Source: Xylogone sp. PMI_703
Taxonomy: Eukaryota; Ascomycota; Leotiomycetes
Length of the DNA stretch: 64,000 bases
Direction: 5' to 3'
NCBI GenBank assembly: GCA_021399445.1
Contig: JAJTUQ010000002.1
Coordinates: 3,472,001 to 3,536,000, forward strand
Shown: positions 11,797 through 22,176 of the stretch, in pieces
Layout: the number at the start of each line of letters is the position of its first letter
How positions within the stretch are numbered: the stretch's first letter is position 1
Translations under genes and position numbers: made by a program
The notes under the pieces: generated by a model
The model's database searches: none
What the model saw: only the letters and a program-made list of their open reading frames with translations
Told to the model about the DNA's origin: nothing

Positions 11797-12663
11797 AGGT
11801 TTGTAGAAGAATTGTACTATAGATGCATTGATGCGAAAGGTTGCAACATGAATATATGATGGAGTCTTGTTTTCATATGGATATGGGTATTTTAGCCGCA
11901 GATATCACAGCTCGTTTCTAATTTTAGGTACTGGGAAATCTTTTCATCTTGCTGTGTATACACTATACTTGTATATCAGCTTTTCTTGAAAAGAAAAATG
12001 GTACGGGGGGGCATTCTTCTTTGCTTCTGGTACATAAAAGAATTAAGCGTGAGTCTGAGCAAACCATGAGCATTGTAGCCTTTCTAGCAGCTTCGAGCCT
12101 CCTATCTGGCTGCATTTTGAGGTTGTTAATCACGTGATGATAAATCTCAGCTTTCCCCCAGATTCTGGAGTGTTCGATAGGCGAGTGGTAGGAGCTTTCT
12201 TTTCTTTGCAGCTACGAAGTATGGTACGGGCAGTCGTGGTACTATCGGTAGCAATCACTACTCTAGAAAGTGAATTAATCAATAAATTATTGTATCTATT
12301 ATAAAATCTGTAGTTAAAATCTTAACAATTTAGATTATTTTCAATGTGTAGTGAACTCTGGGCACATTTCAGAGCTAAGTCTTTTCACAAGGTGTACACA
12401 GTAAATAGAGGCGCCGCCAGGGTCTCGCACACCCCTGTACAACGGCCGCCTGGTCGGAAGAAATCCATAGAAACCTATAGATCGAGTCTGTTCACGCTAA
12501 GGCAGTTGCTAAAGGTAGCCCCTCTAACATATATATTTTCTCAACAGCACCACCAGGGCTCTAGATTTCTTTCTCAAACCACTTTCACGATTTGACGATA
12601 CCCTTTTCTCTTTTCTGTTTTCCAGATCTTAGATCTATCACGACAATCCCAATAGACTACAGA
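11797..12663 (+). promoter_or_regulatory. HSP90 upstream region
   Basis: About 0.9 kb between the flavin-reductase gene and the HSP90 5' UTR. It includes 3' UTR of the former, AT-rich sequence, and a segment at about 12455-12475 with repeated GAA triplets (GGAAGAAATCCATAGAAACC) that loosely resembles a heat-shock element but lacks clean alternating nGAAn/nTTCn spacing. No gene is seen here. Confidence 0.35.
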
Positions 12664-12849
12664 GTAAGTTTTTGCATTTTCATCTACAATTGCCCCTCCA
12701 AAGCTATTTCTGGGACTCAGCCTTACTGTCGGTGAGCCCATTCCAACGCATAACACAATCCCTTGACTAAACCAGTGCTTGGATTTACTGTCTTTACATA
12801 TGAATGCCAACTTCTCGACTTAAGGAGTTACTAACACTCTAATTGACAG
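12664..12849 (+). other. Probable 5'-UTR intron of HSP90
   Basis: A canonical donor GTAAGT at 12664 and the acceptor GACAG ending at 12849, preceded by the branch-like CTAACAC, bound a 186-base stretch just before the HSP90 start. The sequence after the acceptor runs 25 bases to the ATG without another ATG. Confidence 0.6.
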
Positions 12850-12874
12850 CCCTTTCAACATCACAACCGCAAAG

Positions 12875-15024
12875 ATGCCTGGTGAAACCTTTGAGTTTCA
12901 GGCTGAGATTTCTCAGCTCCTTTCCCTCATTATCAACACTGTCTACTCCAACAAGGAAATATTTCTAAGAGAGCTTGTTTCCAACTGCTCTGATGCTTTG
13001 GACAAGATCAGATATGAGTCCCTCTCGGATCCCAGCAAGCTAGATAGCGGGAAAGATCTCCGCATCGATATCATCCCTGACAAGGAGAACAAGACTCTTA
13101 CCATCCGGGATACTGGTATTGGTATGACCAAGGCTGTAAGTGCTCAATCACGCTAGGTCAATGGTACATTCATTAACTATTTCTTTAGGATCTCGTCAAC
13201 AACCTTGGTACGATCGCACGATCTGGTACCAAACAGTTCATGGAGGCCCTCAGCGCTGGTGCTGATATCTCCATGATTGGACAATTCGGTGTTGGTTTCT
13301 ACTCCGCATACCTGGTTGCTGATCGTGTCACTGTTGTCTCAAAGCACAATGATGACGAGCAATACATCTGGGAGTCGAGTGCAGGTGGAACTTTCACCCT
13401 CACCCAAGACACTGAGGGCGAGCAACTTGGCCGTGGAACCAAGATCATCCTCCACTTGAAGGATGAGCAGACTGACTACCTTAATGAGTCAAGGATCAAG
13501 GAGGTTATCAAGAAGCACTCTGAGTTCATCTCTTACCCCATCTACCTCCACGTTCTGAAGGAGACTGAGAAGGAAGTCCCAGATGAGGAGGAAGAAGTTA
13601 CCGAAGAGGGTGAGGAGAAGAAGGCCAAGATCGAGGAGGTAGATGATGATGAGGAGAAGAAGGAAAAGAAGACCAAGAAGATCAAGGAGAGCAAGATCGA
13701 GGAAGAGGAGCTGAACAAGCAAAAACCAATCTGGACTCGCAACCCCCAGGATATTACTCCAGAGGAGTATGCTTCCTTCTACAAGTCCCTCTCCAACGAC
13801 TGGGAGGACCACCTCGCAGTCAAGCACTTCTCTGTTGAGGGTCAGCTCGAATTCCGTGCTATCCTCTTCGTTCCAAAACGTGCTCCATTCGATCTATTTG
13901 AGACTAAGAAGACCAAGAACAACATCAAGCTCTACGTCAGACGTGTTTTCATCACCGATGATGCTACAGACCTCATTCCCGAGTGGTTGAGTTTCATCAA
14001 GGGTGTTGTTGACTCTGAGGATCTTCCTCTCAACTTGTCTCGTGAGACTCTACAACAGAACAAGATCATGAAGGTGATCAAGAAGAACATTGTCAAGAAG
14101 ACCCTTGAATTGTTCAACGAGATTGCCGAGGACAAGGAGCAGTTCGACAAGTTCTACAGTGCCTTCAGCAAGAACATCAAACTTGGTATTCACGAGGACT
14201 CTCAGAACCGTCAATCCCTTGCTAAGCTCCTCCGATTTAACTCTACCACATCCGGTGATGATACCACTTCCTTGACTGACTATGTCACTCGTATGCAAGA
14301 GCACCAGAAGAACATCTACTATATTACCGGCGAGTCTCTCAAGGCTGTTTCCAAGTCTCCATTCTTGGACGCTCTCAAGGAGAAGAAGTTCGAGGTTCTC
14401 TTCCTCGTTGACCCCATTGATGAGTACGCCATGACTCAGCTCAAGGAATTCGATGGCAAGAAACTTGTTGATATTACCAAGGACTTTGAGCTTGAGGAGA
14501 CCGATGAGGAGAAGAAGGCTCGTGAGGCTGAGGAGAAGGAGTATGAGGGTCTCGCCAAGGCTCTCAAGAATGTCTTGGGCGACAAAGTGGAGAAGGTTGT
14601 TGTCAGTCACAAGTTGATGGGCGCTCCATGCGCCATCCGTACCGGCCAATTCGGTTGGTCTGCCAACATGGAACGTATCATGAAGGCTCAAGCACTCCGT
14701 GACACATCCATGAGCTCATACATGTCTTCTAAGAAGACCTTCGAGATCTCCCCAAGATCTCCAATCATCAAGGAGCTCAAGAAGAAGGTTGAGTCTGATG
14801 GTGAGAACGACCGAACAGTCAAGTCCATCACTCAATTGCTGTTCGAGACCTCCCTCTTGGTCTCTGGCTTCACCATTGAGGAACCAGCAGGTTTCGCTGA
14901 CCGCATCCACAAGCTTGTATCCCTTGGCTTAAATGTTGAGGAAGAGGAGGAGACTAGTGGCGAGAAGGCTGATGAGACATTAACTGACGCTCCAACTGAG
15001 AGCGCCATGGAGGAGGTTGACTAA
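12875..15024 (+). CDS. HSP90: Cytosolic HSP90 chaperone
   Basis: Two exons, 12875-13135 and 13189-15024, give 698 aa, the usual length for fungal cytosolic HSP90. The N-terminal ATPase domain shows [14 protein letters not shown], the [16 protein letters not shown] motif spanning the intron, and [16 protein letters not shown] charged Glu/Lys linker at about residues 210-260 is followed by the middle domain with [12 protein letters not shown], then the dimerisation domain with MKAQALRD, and the C-terminal MEEVD that docks TPR co-chaperones. It is an ATP-driven chaperone for kinases, transcription factors and other clients. The coding bias is strong, as expected for a highly expressed gene, which also creates long meaningless frames on the opposite strand. 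The short intron sits inside the ATPase motif, and a second probable intron lies in the 5' UTR. Confidence 0.98.
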
Positions 15025-15525
15025 ATGCGGAAATGCTAAACTTTATGGGATTCTTTTACGGAGTTCAACTGGTTGGTTTTTCACGATGGTCATCTCCTTG
15101 CATGTGTCACGGATTTCTCTTTTTTCCATTGCTGACTGCGTTCTGCTGATAGCTGATGTGCTCCAATTGCAATCAGTGGTTAGCGGAAGCCTTTTACTGA
15201 AAACTGTAATAAAATAGCGTTCAGAAGGTCAGAATGATTTCATGAACAAAAAAAAGTACATTACCAAATTGCTATGTCCCTAACTTGCCTGATACTCCAC
15301 TGTAAGATTTGTGTGCCATAAGCTGAGCAACCGTATTTGAGCAGATCGTAAGGGGTTAAGTTGATCCAATCGAATCTATTAGCCAAATGGCAAAGTACAG
15401 TTCGTACCGTATTCGCTCAATGGTATTTACCGCCTGATTATAGTATTCTTAACCTCCTAGTGTTGACAATATGCACTGTATAGCGTTACATCCGCTATCT
15501 AATTCGAGAGCACAGAGGCATTTTA
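15025..15525. other. Intergenic, HSP90 3' side
   Basis: AT-rich sequence downstream of HSP90 up to the MITE-like element. No gene or RNA is recognised. Confidence 0.5.
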
Positions 15526-16082
15526 GGGCGTGTTTGGATTCGGTTTCTTTTGCTTACCCTCCTCCCTGTGACCAATTTAAGTGCCACTGACAAACTATTT
15601 GTCCGTAGGGAGCCTCCCTTTTGGTCTCCTTCTCTTGGCATTTTCGCTGATCATATAACTAGAGGTAAGCATATCGTAATTTACTTACCTACAGTAGGAT
15701 AGTATCTCTGGGCAATTGTGTACTGATTGTTAAAAATCCTGACATAATGAAATGCATTCGTGGTTTGTAATCTTCGTTACTGCTCTACAGGCTCTGCACA
15801 ATATTGTATTATAAGGTAATAATAAGAGTTGTAAATAAAGCCAGTTAAAAAGGTGGGGTGAGGAGCAGAGCACAAGGACTTTTGAAATGTCGGTCCGACC
15901 CTACTTTTCGATGGTCCTAACAAATCGACAAAAGTAGGTACTTTCCAGGCAAAGTTTAGGTGGCAAGGATGCAATTGCGCTAGTAGGGGTGCAAACAAAC
16001 TTACCGAATAGAAGGAGCAAGGGGGCTGTTTGGATTCGGCCTTCTCAATTCCTTCTCTTGAAGCCGAATCCAAACATTCCCC
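15526..16082. mobile_element. MITE-like element, PIF/Harbinger type (TTA target duplication)
   Basis: The left end GGGCGTGTTTGGATTCGG and right end CCGAATCCAAACATTCCCC are imperfect terminal inverted repeats 557 bases apart. Each is flanked by TTA (15523-15525 and 16083-16085), the target duplication favoured by PIF/Harbinger elements. The interior carries no transposase frame. A second copy of the left-end motif at about 16020-16039 faces the right end and makes a nested hairpin of about 65 bases. The element ends 439 bases before the start of the secreted-peptide gene at 16522. Classification rests on end structure only; whether it is repeated in the genome was not testable here. Confidence 0.6.
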
Positions 16083-16521
16083 TTAAACTATGCCAAAGAT
16101 TGAGCACTGCTACGTCATATGTATGAATGACCTTGCTCGTTACATCTTTCATTATTCGTGACAACTTTCCCAATTCGTTACAACACTCTCTATTCAGTTC
16201 GAAGTTACAAATGCTTTCCTTCTTAGGCCATCGAATAGCTGTCAAACAGTATCGTATCGACTTTCTTATTGTGACATTCTTCAACTCGGGCCGTATCTTG
16301 TACTCTCTGATCCATTCAGCATAACATAGTTAGTGTTATGAGTAGATCCAATAATAGAAGAACATAATCACTGTTATACTTAATCAGATATTTAAAGACA
16401 TAAACCACCCGACCTTTTTCTCGTTCTACTCTCTCTAACACATCACCTCTTCAATCTCTTCTAACGTCCACCATATCGAAGCCAATCCTACCAAAAGCTC
16501 TTTCTTAGTACTTAACTCAAA

Positions 16522-16770
16522 ATGAAGCTTCTTGTTCTTTTCTCTGCCCTTCTTGCATCCGCCAGCATGGTGGCAGCAATGCCTTCTGAACAGCTGGACA
16601 AAAGACTCGACTCACCTCCCTCAACTGGTGGTGCAGACGGATACCCACAACCTGGACCAAGTCCAGGTGAATGTTTTTGCAATGACGGAACGGCAGCAAG
16701 ATGTGATGGTTGCTGTTCGGTTGGTGGTGGCATTGCTTCCTGCCAGATTGGTCCTTGTGTTACATGCTAG
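16522..16770 (+). CDS. Small secreted cysteine-rich protein, candidate effector, 82 aa
   Basis: Single exon encoding MKLLVLFSALLASASMVAA as a signal peptide, then a short pro-region ending in LDKR, a Kex2-type cleavage site at residues 27-28. The mature part of about 54 aa starts with a Ser/Pro/Gly-rich spacer and carries eight cysteines at residues 51, 53, 61, 64, 65, 74, 79 and 82, an even number suited to four disulfides, ending exactly on Cys. The upstream 120 bases are CT-rich and typical of a fungal core promoter (TCTCTCTAACACATCACC). Size, signal peptide, pro-site and cysteine density fit secreted effectors or antimicrobial-type peptides of plant-associated fungi. I do not recognise a family, so the role is inference. 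Confidence 0.75.
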   Translation: MKLLVLFSALLASASMVAAMPSEQLDKRLDSPPSTGGADGYPQPGPSPGECFCNDGTAARCDGCCSVGGGIASCQIGPCVTC

Positions 16771-17778
16771 AAACCTACACTTTGGTATGTTCTGTAGTAT
16801 GTTATAGATTGTCGCACAAATGGTTAAGCTTACGCGTTATGTTTTGTAGCACATCTTCAACAGTCCTTAAGTCATACAACTCTAACAACCTCGCTGTACA
16901 GTAGAAGACTCCACTGTACGGCGGTTGTAAGGATATGATCACTACATCAATATATTTTTTATACTTGAATAGCAATGCATATGGTATATATCCATTGCTA
17001 TTCAAGTATAAACTATATATAGTCAATACGATTAGGACGGATAGAAACAAGATATGAATTTGAGGAAGGTGGATGTGGAGATTTGGAAGCCAACATTTGT
17101 CACTCCTTTAAATCAGATTAGCACTTGAATTCAGGAAATATTAAAATGCGCCATAAAATACTTATTGTGTGTGCCCTTGGTAAGCATTTGGTGCCAACGA
17201 ACCATACGAGTCAGTGATTTCGCACCTCTTTCGTTCTTGTTAGCTGGTCTTCGAAGAGCTACCAATTAAACTTTCATTGATAAGCTCGCCAATGTGGCCA
17301 GAAATTCCAGCATTCCAGCATTTTAGATGCCATCAGTACTTCTCTGCACTTGTGAATCGCGGCCGATCTATGGATAGCGGATTGTCAAAACAATAATTTG
17401 TCGTTATTCCACAGTGTAAGCATTACTAAATATTGCAGTATTATGGCACCTGAATGGACAGGGATTAGTCGAGCAGCGGGAACTACTCCGAATTACCTCA
17501 GAGATTATTCACAGTGCAGCGGTAGCATCCGAGTCCACATAGGCATTCATGGTCGCAATAACAAGCCAATCCCGGATTATGAAATAATCCGATGCTACTT
17601 ACCGTCTTATTGTACAGTACCGGCATGACGATCGTGGAGCCCCTAAAATACTCCCGAGGAACTATGGATATCCCAATCTTAGCGTCTATACTTCCCAAGA
17701 AGGCCATAAGAACGAAAGTGAGCCACACATCCAGCTTTACACATACTGTTAAGATGTAGGACGTCTATTAAATCTACC
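16771..17778. other. Intergenic with one perfect hairpin
   Basis: Gene-free stretch between the secreted-peptide gene and the GT8 gene. Apart from the inverted repeat at 16960-17010, which is listed separately, I see only short unsupported frames. Confidence 0.5.
16960..17010. repeat. Perfect inverted repeat, 18-base arms
   Basis: TATACTTGAATAGCAATG at 16960-16977 is the exact reverse complement of 16993-17010, with a 15-base AT-rich loop. It lies about 190 bases after the stop of the secreted-peptide gene and could be a 3' UTR hairpin or a tiny foldback element. Confidence 0.85.
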
Positions 17779-18930
17779 ATGGCAAGCAACTTCAGTCTTC
17801 CCCCACGGCTTCTTATCCATCTCCCCAACTCCCGGATCTCCCATATCCTACTCATCCTCCTCGTCGGTGGTCTCGCGACCACTTTCCTAATCCACCATTC
17901 TTATGCTCCCTCCTCCCCTTATCGCGTGAAGCAACCACGTCTTACACGTGAGCTAGACGACTCCTCAATTGACTGGGAGAAGTTTAAATACGTCCAGTAT
18001 GCAGCGAGTCCAGAGAGTTTGTGCAATGCCGTCATGATCTGGCGTGACATGGAGACGATCGGGAGTCGAGCCCAGCGGGTGTTATTCCATTCACCGGAAT
18101 GGTCGGCGGATGAGATTGATGAGTCGGCTGAAGGAAGGCCCTTGACTCCTATTGCACGAGTCCTGCATGAAGCAGAGAAGGATTATTACGTGCACTTACG
18201 ACCGCTCGAAGCATTGAGACAGGATCGAAGCGAAGATGAGAGGTGGCCGGAGGAGTATACGAGTCTCTTGGGCTTCAACCTCACTGAGTATGACCGCGTC
18301 CTGGTCCTCAATTCGGGCTCGGTCTTGAAGGGCAATCTGGATGAATTGTTCCTTATCCCGCCTACACCAGTCGCTATGCCGTACGTATACTTCGGTCCGT
18401 CAGATGGATGGAAGTTATCAAGTAGTATGGTCCTCATTGAGCCATCCACCAAGGCATTCAATGGTGTACAGAAGGCTCTCAAGGACGCAAAAGACAGCGA
18501 TGAGTCCGATGTAGCCACCATGGAAAAGCTCTACGGACGCCGCATATCTATGCTTCCTCAGCGGCCATACAGCATGCTTACCAGCGAGTTCAGGAGACAG
18601 GACCACCAGGCCTATATTGGTGATTCTCACACGGAATGGAATCCGGAATTAGCTCTGCAAGAAACCAAGTTTATTCATTTCTTCGACAGGCCGATGCTGA
18701 TGCCTTGGGTACGGGCTCCACAGATGTTACTGAATAGGTACATGCCGAAGTGTTCACCCAGTGAATGGTTTGGTGCTTCGGATTGTCGAGATCGGGAGAC
18801 GTGGTTTAACCTGTATTTTGAGTTCGAGCGGAAGAGGATGAGCGTGTGTGGAGTTGGCTCTGAGCTGAAGGATCGGGCGCTCCCTTTGGATTCGGATTTT
18901 ATCCTCGAAGACGAGTCACATTCCAGATAA
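17779..18930 (+). CDS. GT8-type glycosyltransferase, type II membrane protein, DxD degenerate
   Basis: Single exon, 383 aa. A short cytosolic tail and one hydrophobic helix at about residues 22-41 predict a Golgi-type type II membrane protein. The lumenal part resembles fungal family 8 transferases of the glycogenin/N-acetylglucosaminyltransferase group: FKYVQYAASPESLCNAVMIW, then EYTSLLGFNLTEYDRVLVL, LDELFLIPPTPVAMP, RPYSMLTSEFRRQDHQAYIG and ETKFIHFFDRPMLMPWV. In the family the segment after YDRVL normally reads LDSDS, the metal-binding DxD; here it is LNSGS (about residues 179-183), so both acidic residues are missing. The frame is otherwise intact. It may be a divergent or inactive enzyme, or may use another metal ligand. 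The family is inferred from motifs; the substrate is unknown. Confidence 0.8.
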   Translation: MASNFSLPPRLLIHLPNSRISHILLILLVGGLATTFLIHHSYAPSSPYRVKQPRLTRELDDSSIDWEKFKYVQYAASPESLCNAVMIWRDMETIGSRAQRVLFHSPEWSADEIDESAEGRPLTPIARVLHEAEKDYYVHLRPLEALRQDRSEDERWPEEYTSLLGFNLTEYDRVLVLNSGSVLKGNLDELFLIPPTPVAMPYVYFGPSDGWKLSSSMVLIEPSTKAFNGVQKALKDAKDSDESDVATMEKLYGRRISMLPQRPYSMLTSEFRRQDHQAYIGDSHTEWNPELALQETKFIHFFDRPMLMPWVRAPQMLLNRYMPKCSPSEWFGASDCRDRETWFNLYFEFERKRMSVCGVGSELKDRALPLDSDFILEDESHSR

Positions 18931-19143
18931 GGTGTAGTAACATCTCACTCATCCGTCTTGTCATGATGTACCATAAATCAGGGGCTCTGAATACCATGTA
19001 TAAGTGTAAATGAGATTTATTGCCGAAACGCCATATGATATAAGGCAGTGTCCAACTACTATCGGACAAGAATACCGGTAGCTATTTCAATGTTTCCCGT
19101 TTCATAATTGCTATCAAGATCAATCCATCTACTCTACTTCCAA

Positions 19144-22100
19144 CTAGACCACAAACGCCTTGGTGCCTTCAACAAGACCTTCAGATAACTTGCTTACCCC
19201 ACTCCAGGCAGGTGCATATCTGTAAATCTCTTCCAAAGCCGGTATACTTCCTTGGGTGTTCTGATCACTCCATTGACACGCTACACGACCTTGAATACCT
19301 TCGTCACCTGGTAGCTTGCCTTCACTAACTGGCCACTCAATATCGACCACCCATTCCTTATTCCAATCTCTATGCCATAACTTTAGCTGGTCACTGCCGT
19401 TTTCTGGTACAGAACCGAACTTATCATCTTGAGCTGCCCCATGAACGCTAAATGCCGAAATTGGACTATCGAATCGAAGGATACACTCCTTGGTCTCTCG
19501 ACCAATAATATGGAATGTTGCTTTGTTCACATCGCGTACGCGAGTTACGTTGAAAGAAAGCCACTCTTGATATCCCTTCTCCGGAGGAATACCATCTTGT
19601 GTAGGGACAACATTAGGGGATAATCCTTCCCATGAGCAGAACTTCAGACCGCTCCGGACCTGTGGTCGGGATTCGCACTTAATCTTCTGACCCGAAGCAC
19701 TTGGGATGTAGGAAATAATATCGCGGATATATTCCTCCACTCCAGTCAGAATGACAGTATTGATACCAGTATCTAGATCCACATTCTGTTGGAAATATGC
19801 CTTGTAGCGATTGTTGATAGAGAATGGGAAGGCGACGAGATTATAAATCAGAGTTCCGACAAAAACTAAGAGAAGAAACGATGGGATGTGGTGGGTAAGG
19901 CGATGAGCGAAGGGTCCAATAGGCCACAGCAGCAGTACCGAGAAAAAAGCGATAAGGAGGAATGGCAAAATCAGGGAGCTGCCATCTGTACCAGTCTGAT
20001 CTGTAGCCGTGACAAGTAAAAGGCCGACTTGTCCAAAGATTATGATGATGAAAGGGCAAATCAAGAGGAACTGTATCAACCAAGTCCACGTAGGTAAATC
20101 CGCCGACCACTTTTGTTCTCTTCCAAATGCGACTTCCTCTTCGTCTGTATCGTTCTCAATTGCAGCCCTTGCCTGGGAAGAATGCCGACGATAGCCTTCT
20201 GCAAATGTTGTACCGATAGTTGGACGGTGACCGTCGCCGCCAACTAGAGGTGTAGTCTCAGTGGGATCTATTTCATCCGCAGTTGGTGCAATAAGTCGAT
20301 CAGTAGAAGTGCGTTCCCTCTCTGGTTCGTAAACTGGTGCCTCCACAAACGATGATTTTGTCGGGAGCACGAAGAATTCGCAGAGAGTGATCAAAAAGGC
20401 CAGAAATATTCCTGACTCATAAAAGACAAACAAGTATCCTGCGGTTATTTTGAATTGATCCTCGAAAATCGTGGCCACGAACAGCAATATCCATCCGAAG
20501 ATGTACATCCACATAAGTGCGTAACCACGATGTAAGGCAGACGGCCGCATGAAATTGCAGCCCGCCATGATGAACCAGAAAGAAATGAAATAAAGGCTCA
20601 GACTCATGATCCATACGGTGTATGAAGATGAATAAATGATAAAGGGGTTGAACTTTCGTACCAAGAACGCGGCGCCAATAGTTAGGAGTGTTGCAACAAC
20701 AAACGCGATTGGGAATCGAGTCGCTCCTCGCCACCCATCCAGAGGACGAGGTTCGTCATCGTCTTCTTTGATCTTTCCAGAGAAGAAATAGTATTTGTCC
20801 TGTCGGACAAGAAAATAGGTAACTCCAGCTAGAATTAGGGGAGTAACAACTAGTATGGTAACGGACCACGCAAAGAGAGATCTTAGGCTAAATGAAGCCA
20901 GCGCAGCGCCAAAAAGATCGAACCAAACACCAGCAGTGCCTTTCCCATTCTGTACCTTGTCAAGGTCGTGGTCACGCCGTTCACCATTAAATCTTTTGCT
21001 GGTATCGGAAGACAATGCTTTTACAGTACTAACGGACTGTGAAAGCATATGCCACAAGGAGTCAATAGAGGTATGCTTAGCGTCATCTTGATCAGTGTGA
21101 TATCTCGCTCTGGGTTCCCAGAATGCAACATCAAGGCCTCGAAAGCCTTCAGCTCGGAATACGATGTAGTCAGTCTCGCTCCTAACGAAGCCAGATGAAA
21201 ATCCGTCTGCACTGATGGAGTTTCCGAACGGATGGGCTGCCTTTCCATAGGCGGCGGTAACCTCCAAATCTGTGGCTCTGAACAGAGTTGCCCTACCACC
21301 CGCACCGGCTCCTTCGAGGTTCAGGAACGTGTGTACGAAGCTTGCCATTGGATGCCTTAAGAATGCCCTTGCACCATAGAGACCGTCTTCCTCTCCATTA
21401 TTAAAGAGAACCACGACACCCTTTTTAGGAGCATTCACTGGATTGCTGAAGAATTCGACCAACTGCAGCGCCGTGATAACACCGACACCATCATCTGTGG
21501 CTCCATATCCAGTAGAGACGCTATCATAATGGGCATTCACCATTACTCCTCCCTTCCCGTGAGATTTTATTTTATCTGCAGCTGCATCATCATTCCACCA
21601 GTCACCAGACTCATCTTCGGTGCCTCGAATGTAAACGATAATGTTGGTCCCTTCGAAGTAAGTGCTTATTCCAGGCTTTCGCCCGCTGCTGCCAAGGCTA
21701 AGCAAAGCGGTGCCTGTATAATTCGCAACCAAATCACTGAAGACAATGGTCTCCGGAGGCTTTTCATCGTTATCGTCATCTTCCTCGGTTGCATTAATTA
21801 TAGACTCGTGGCCGGATGATTCAACTTTCTGCTGTTCTCGGTATCGCCGTACAGGTTGGTCGCGACTCTCCTCGACACCATTGTCGGGGAATTGCTTTGC
21901 ACCGTTCTGCTTTAGTATCGCATCAAGTCGCCTCAGTAGCCAATCTCTTATTTCATCGTTTCTCCGACTATTGTAGGGATGGTAACCATTCGTCAATTCG
22001 CTGAGGTCAAGCCATGCTTCTGTCAGATTAATACCCGGGTATGGCGTCGGGTTGCTTGGAGCTTTCGGCACGGTTTCTTGTACCACAATCAAAGGAATCA

Positions 22101-22176
22101 CGATGGCTAAGTACACCACGGTAGTGATAACAGTGACGGAAAGGGGAGTAAATAGAGAGAGATCACGCAGCTGCAT
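19144..22176 (-). CDS. PFF1: Pff1-type vacuolar membrane zinc metalloprotease (M28)
   Basis: Single exon, 1010 aa, close to the length of yeast Pff1. A first membrane helix at about residues 12-33 precedes a lumenal M28 peptidase domain. Visible metal and catalytic residues are His216 and Asp218 in NAHYDSVSTG, Asp228/229 in ATDDGVG, Glu262-Glu263 in FNNGEEDG, Glu288 in LNLEGAG and His360 in ARYHTDQDDAKH. Several more membrane helices fill about residues 430-640 and 730-830, with a cytosolic Thr/Glu-rich loop between, and a C-terminal lumenal domain follows. The family sits in the vacuolar membrane and is predicted to be an aminopeptidase-like protease. The start at 22176 is the first ATG of the frame and begins just before the first helix. 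Confidence 0.93.
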   Translation of the reverse strand: MQLRDLSLFTPLSVTVITTVVYLAIVIPLIVVQETVPKAPSNPTPYPGINLTEAWLDLSELTNGYHPYNSRRNDEIRDWLLRRLDAILKQNGAKQFPDNGVEESRDQPVRRYREQQKVESSGHESIINATEEDDDNDEKPPETIVFSDLVANYTGTALLSLGSSGRKPGISTYFEGTNIIVYIRGTEDESGDWWNDDAAADKIKSHGKGGVMVNAHYDSVSTGYGATDDGVGVITALQLVEFFSNPVNAPKKGVVVLFNNGEEDGLYGARAFLRHPMASFVHTFLNLEGAGAGGRATLFRATDLEVTAAYGKAAHPFGNSISADGFSSGFVRSETDYIVFRAEGFRGLDVAFWEPRARYHTDQDDAKHTSIDSLWHMLSQSVSTVKALSSDTSKRFNGERRDHDLDKVQNGKGTAGVWFDLFGAALASFSLRSLFAWSVTILVVTPLILAGVTYFLVRQDKYYFFSGKIKEDDDEPRPLDGWRGATRFPIAFVVATLLTIGAAFLVRKFNPFIIYSSSYTVWIMSLSLYFISFWFIMAGCNFMRPSALHRGYALMWMYIFGWILLFVATIFEDQFKITAGYLFVFYESGIFLAFLITLCEFFVLPTKSSFVEAPVYEPERERTSTDRLIAPTADEIDPTETTPLVGGDGHRPTIGTTFAEGYRRHSSQARAAIENDTDEEEVAFGREQKWSADLPTWTWLIQFLLICPFIIIIFGQVGLLLVTATDQTGTDGSSLILPFLLIAFFSVLLLWPIGPFAHRLTHHIPSFLLLVFVGTLIYNLVAFPFSINNRYKAYFQQNVDLDTGINTVILTGVEEYIRDIISYIPSASGQKIKCESRPQVRSGLKFCSWEGLSPNVVPTQDGIPPEKGYQEWLSFNVTRVRDVNKATFHIIGRETKECILRFDSPISAFSVHGAAQDDKFGSVPENGSDQLKLWHRDWNKEWVVDIEWPVSEGKLPGDEGIQGRVACQWSDQNTQGSIPALEEIYRYAPAWSGVSKLSEGLVEGTKAFVV

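Noticed and set aside
12455..12475. Heat-shock element upstream of HSP90
   Set aside because: GAA triplets are present but not in the alternating five-base nGAAn/nTTCn spacing, so I do not list it as a confirmed site.
13489..14910. Long open frames on the minus strand across HSP90 (up to 213 residues)
   Set aside because: They mirror the strongly biased codons of HSP90, are Leu-rich and repetitive, and match no protein family. The plus-strand reading is unambiguous.
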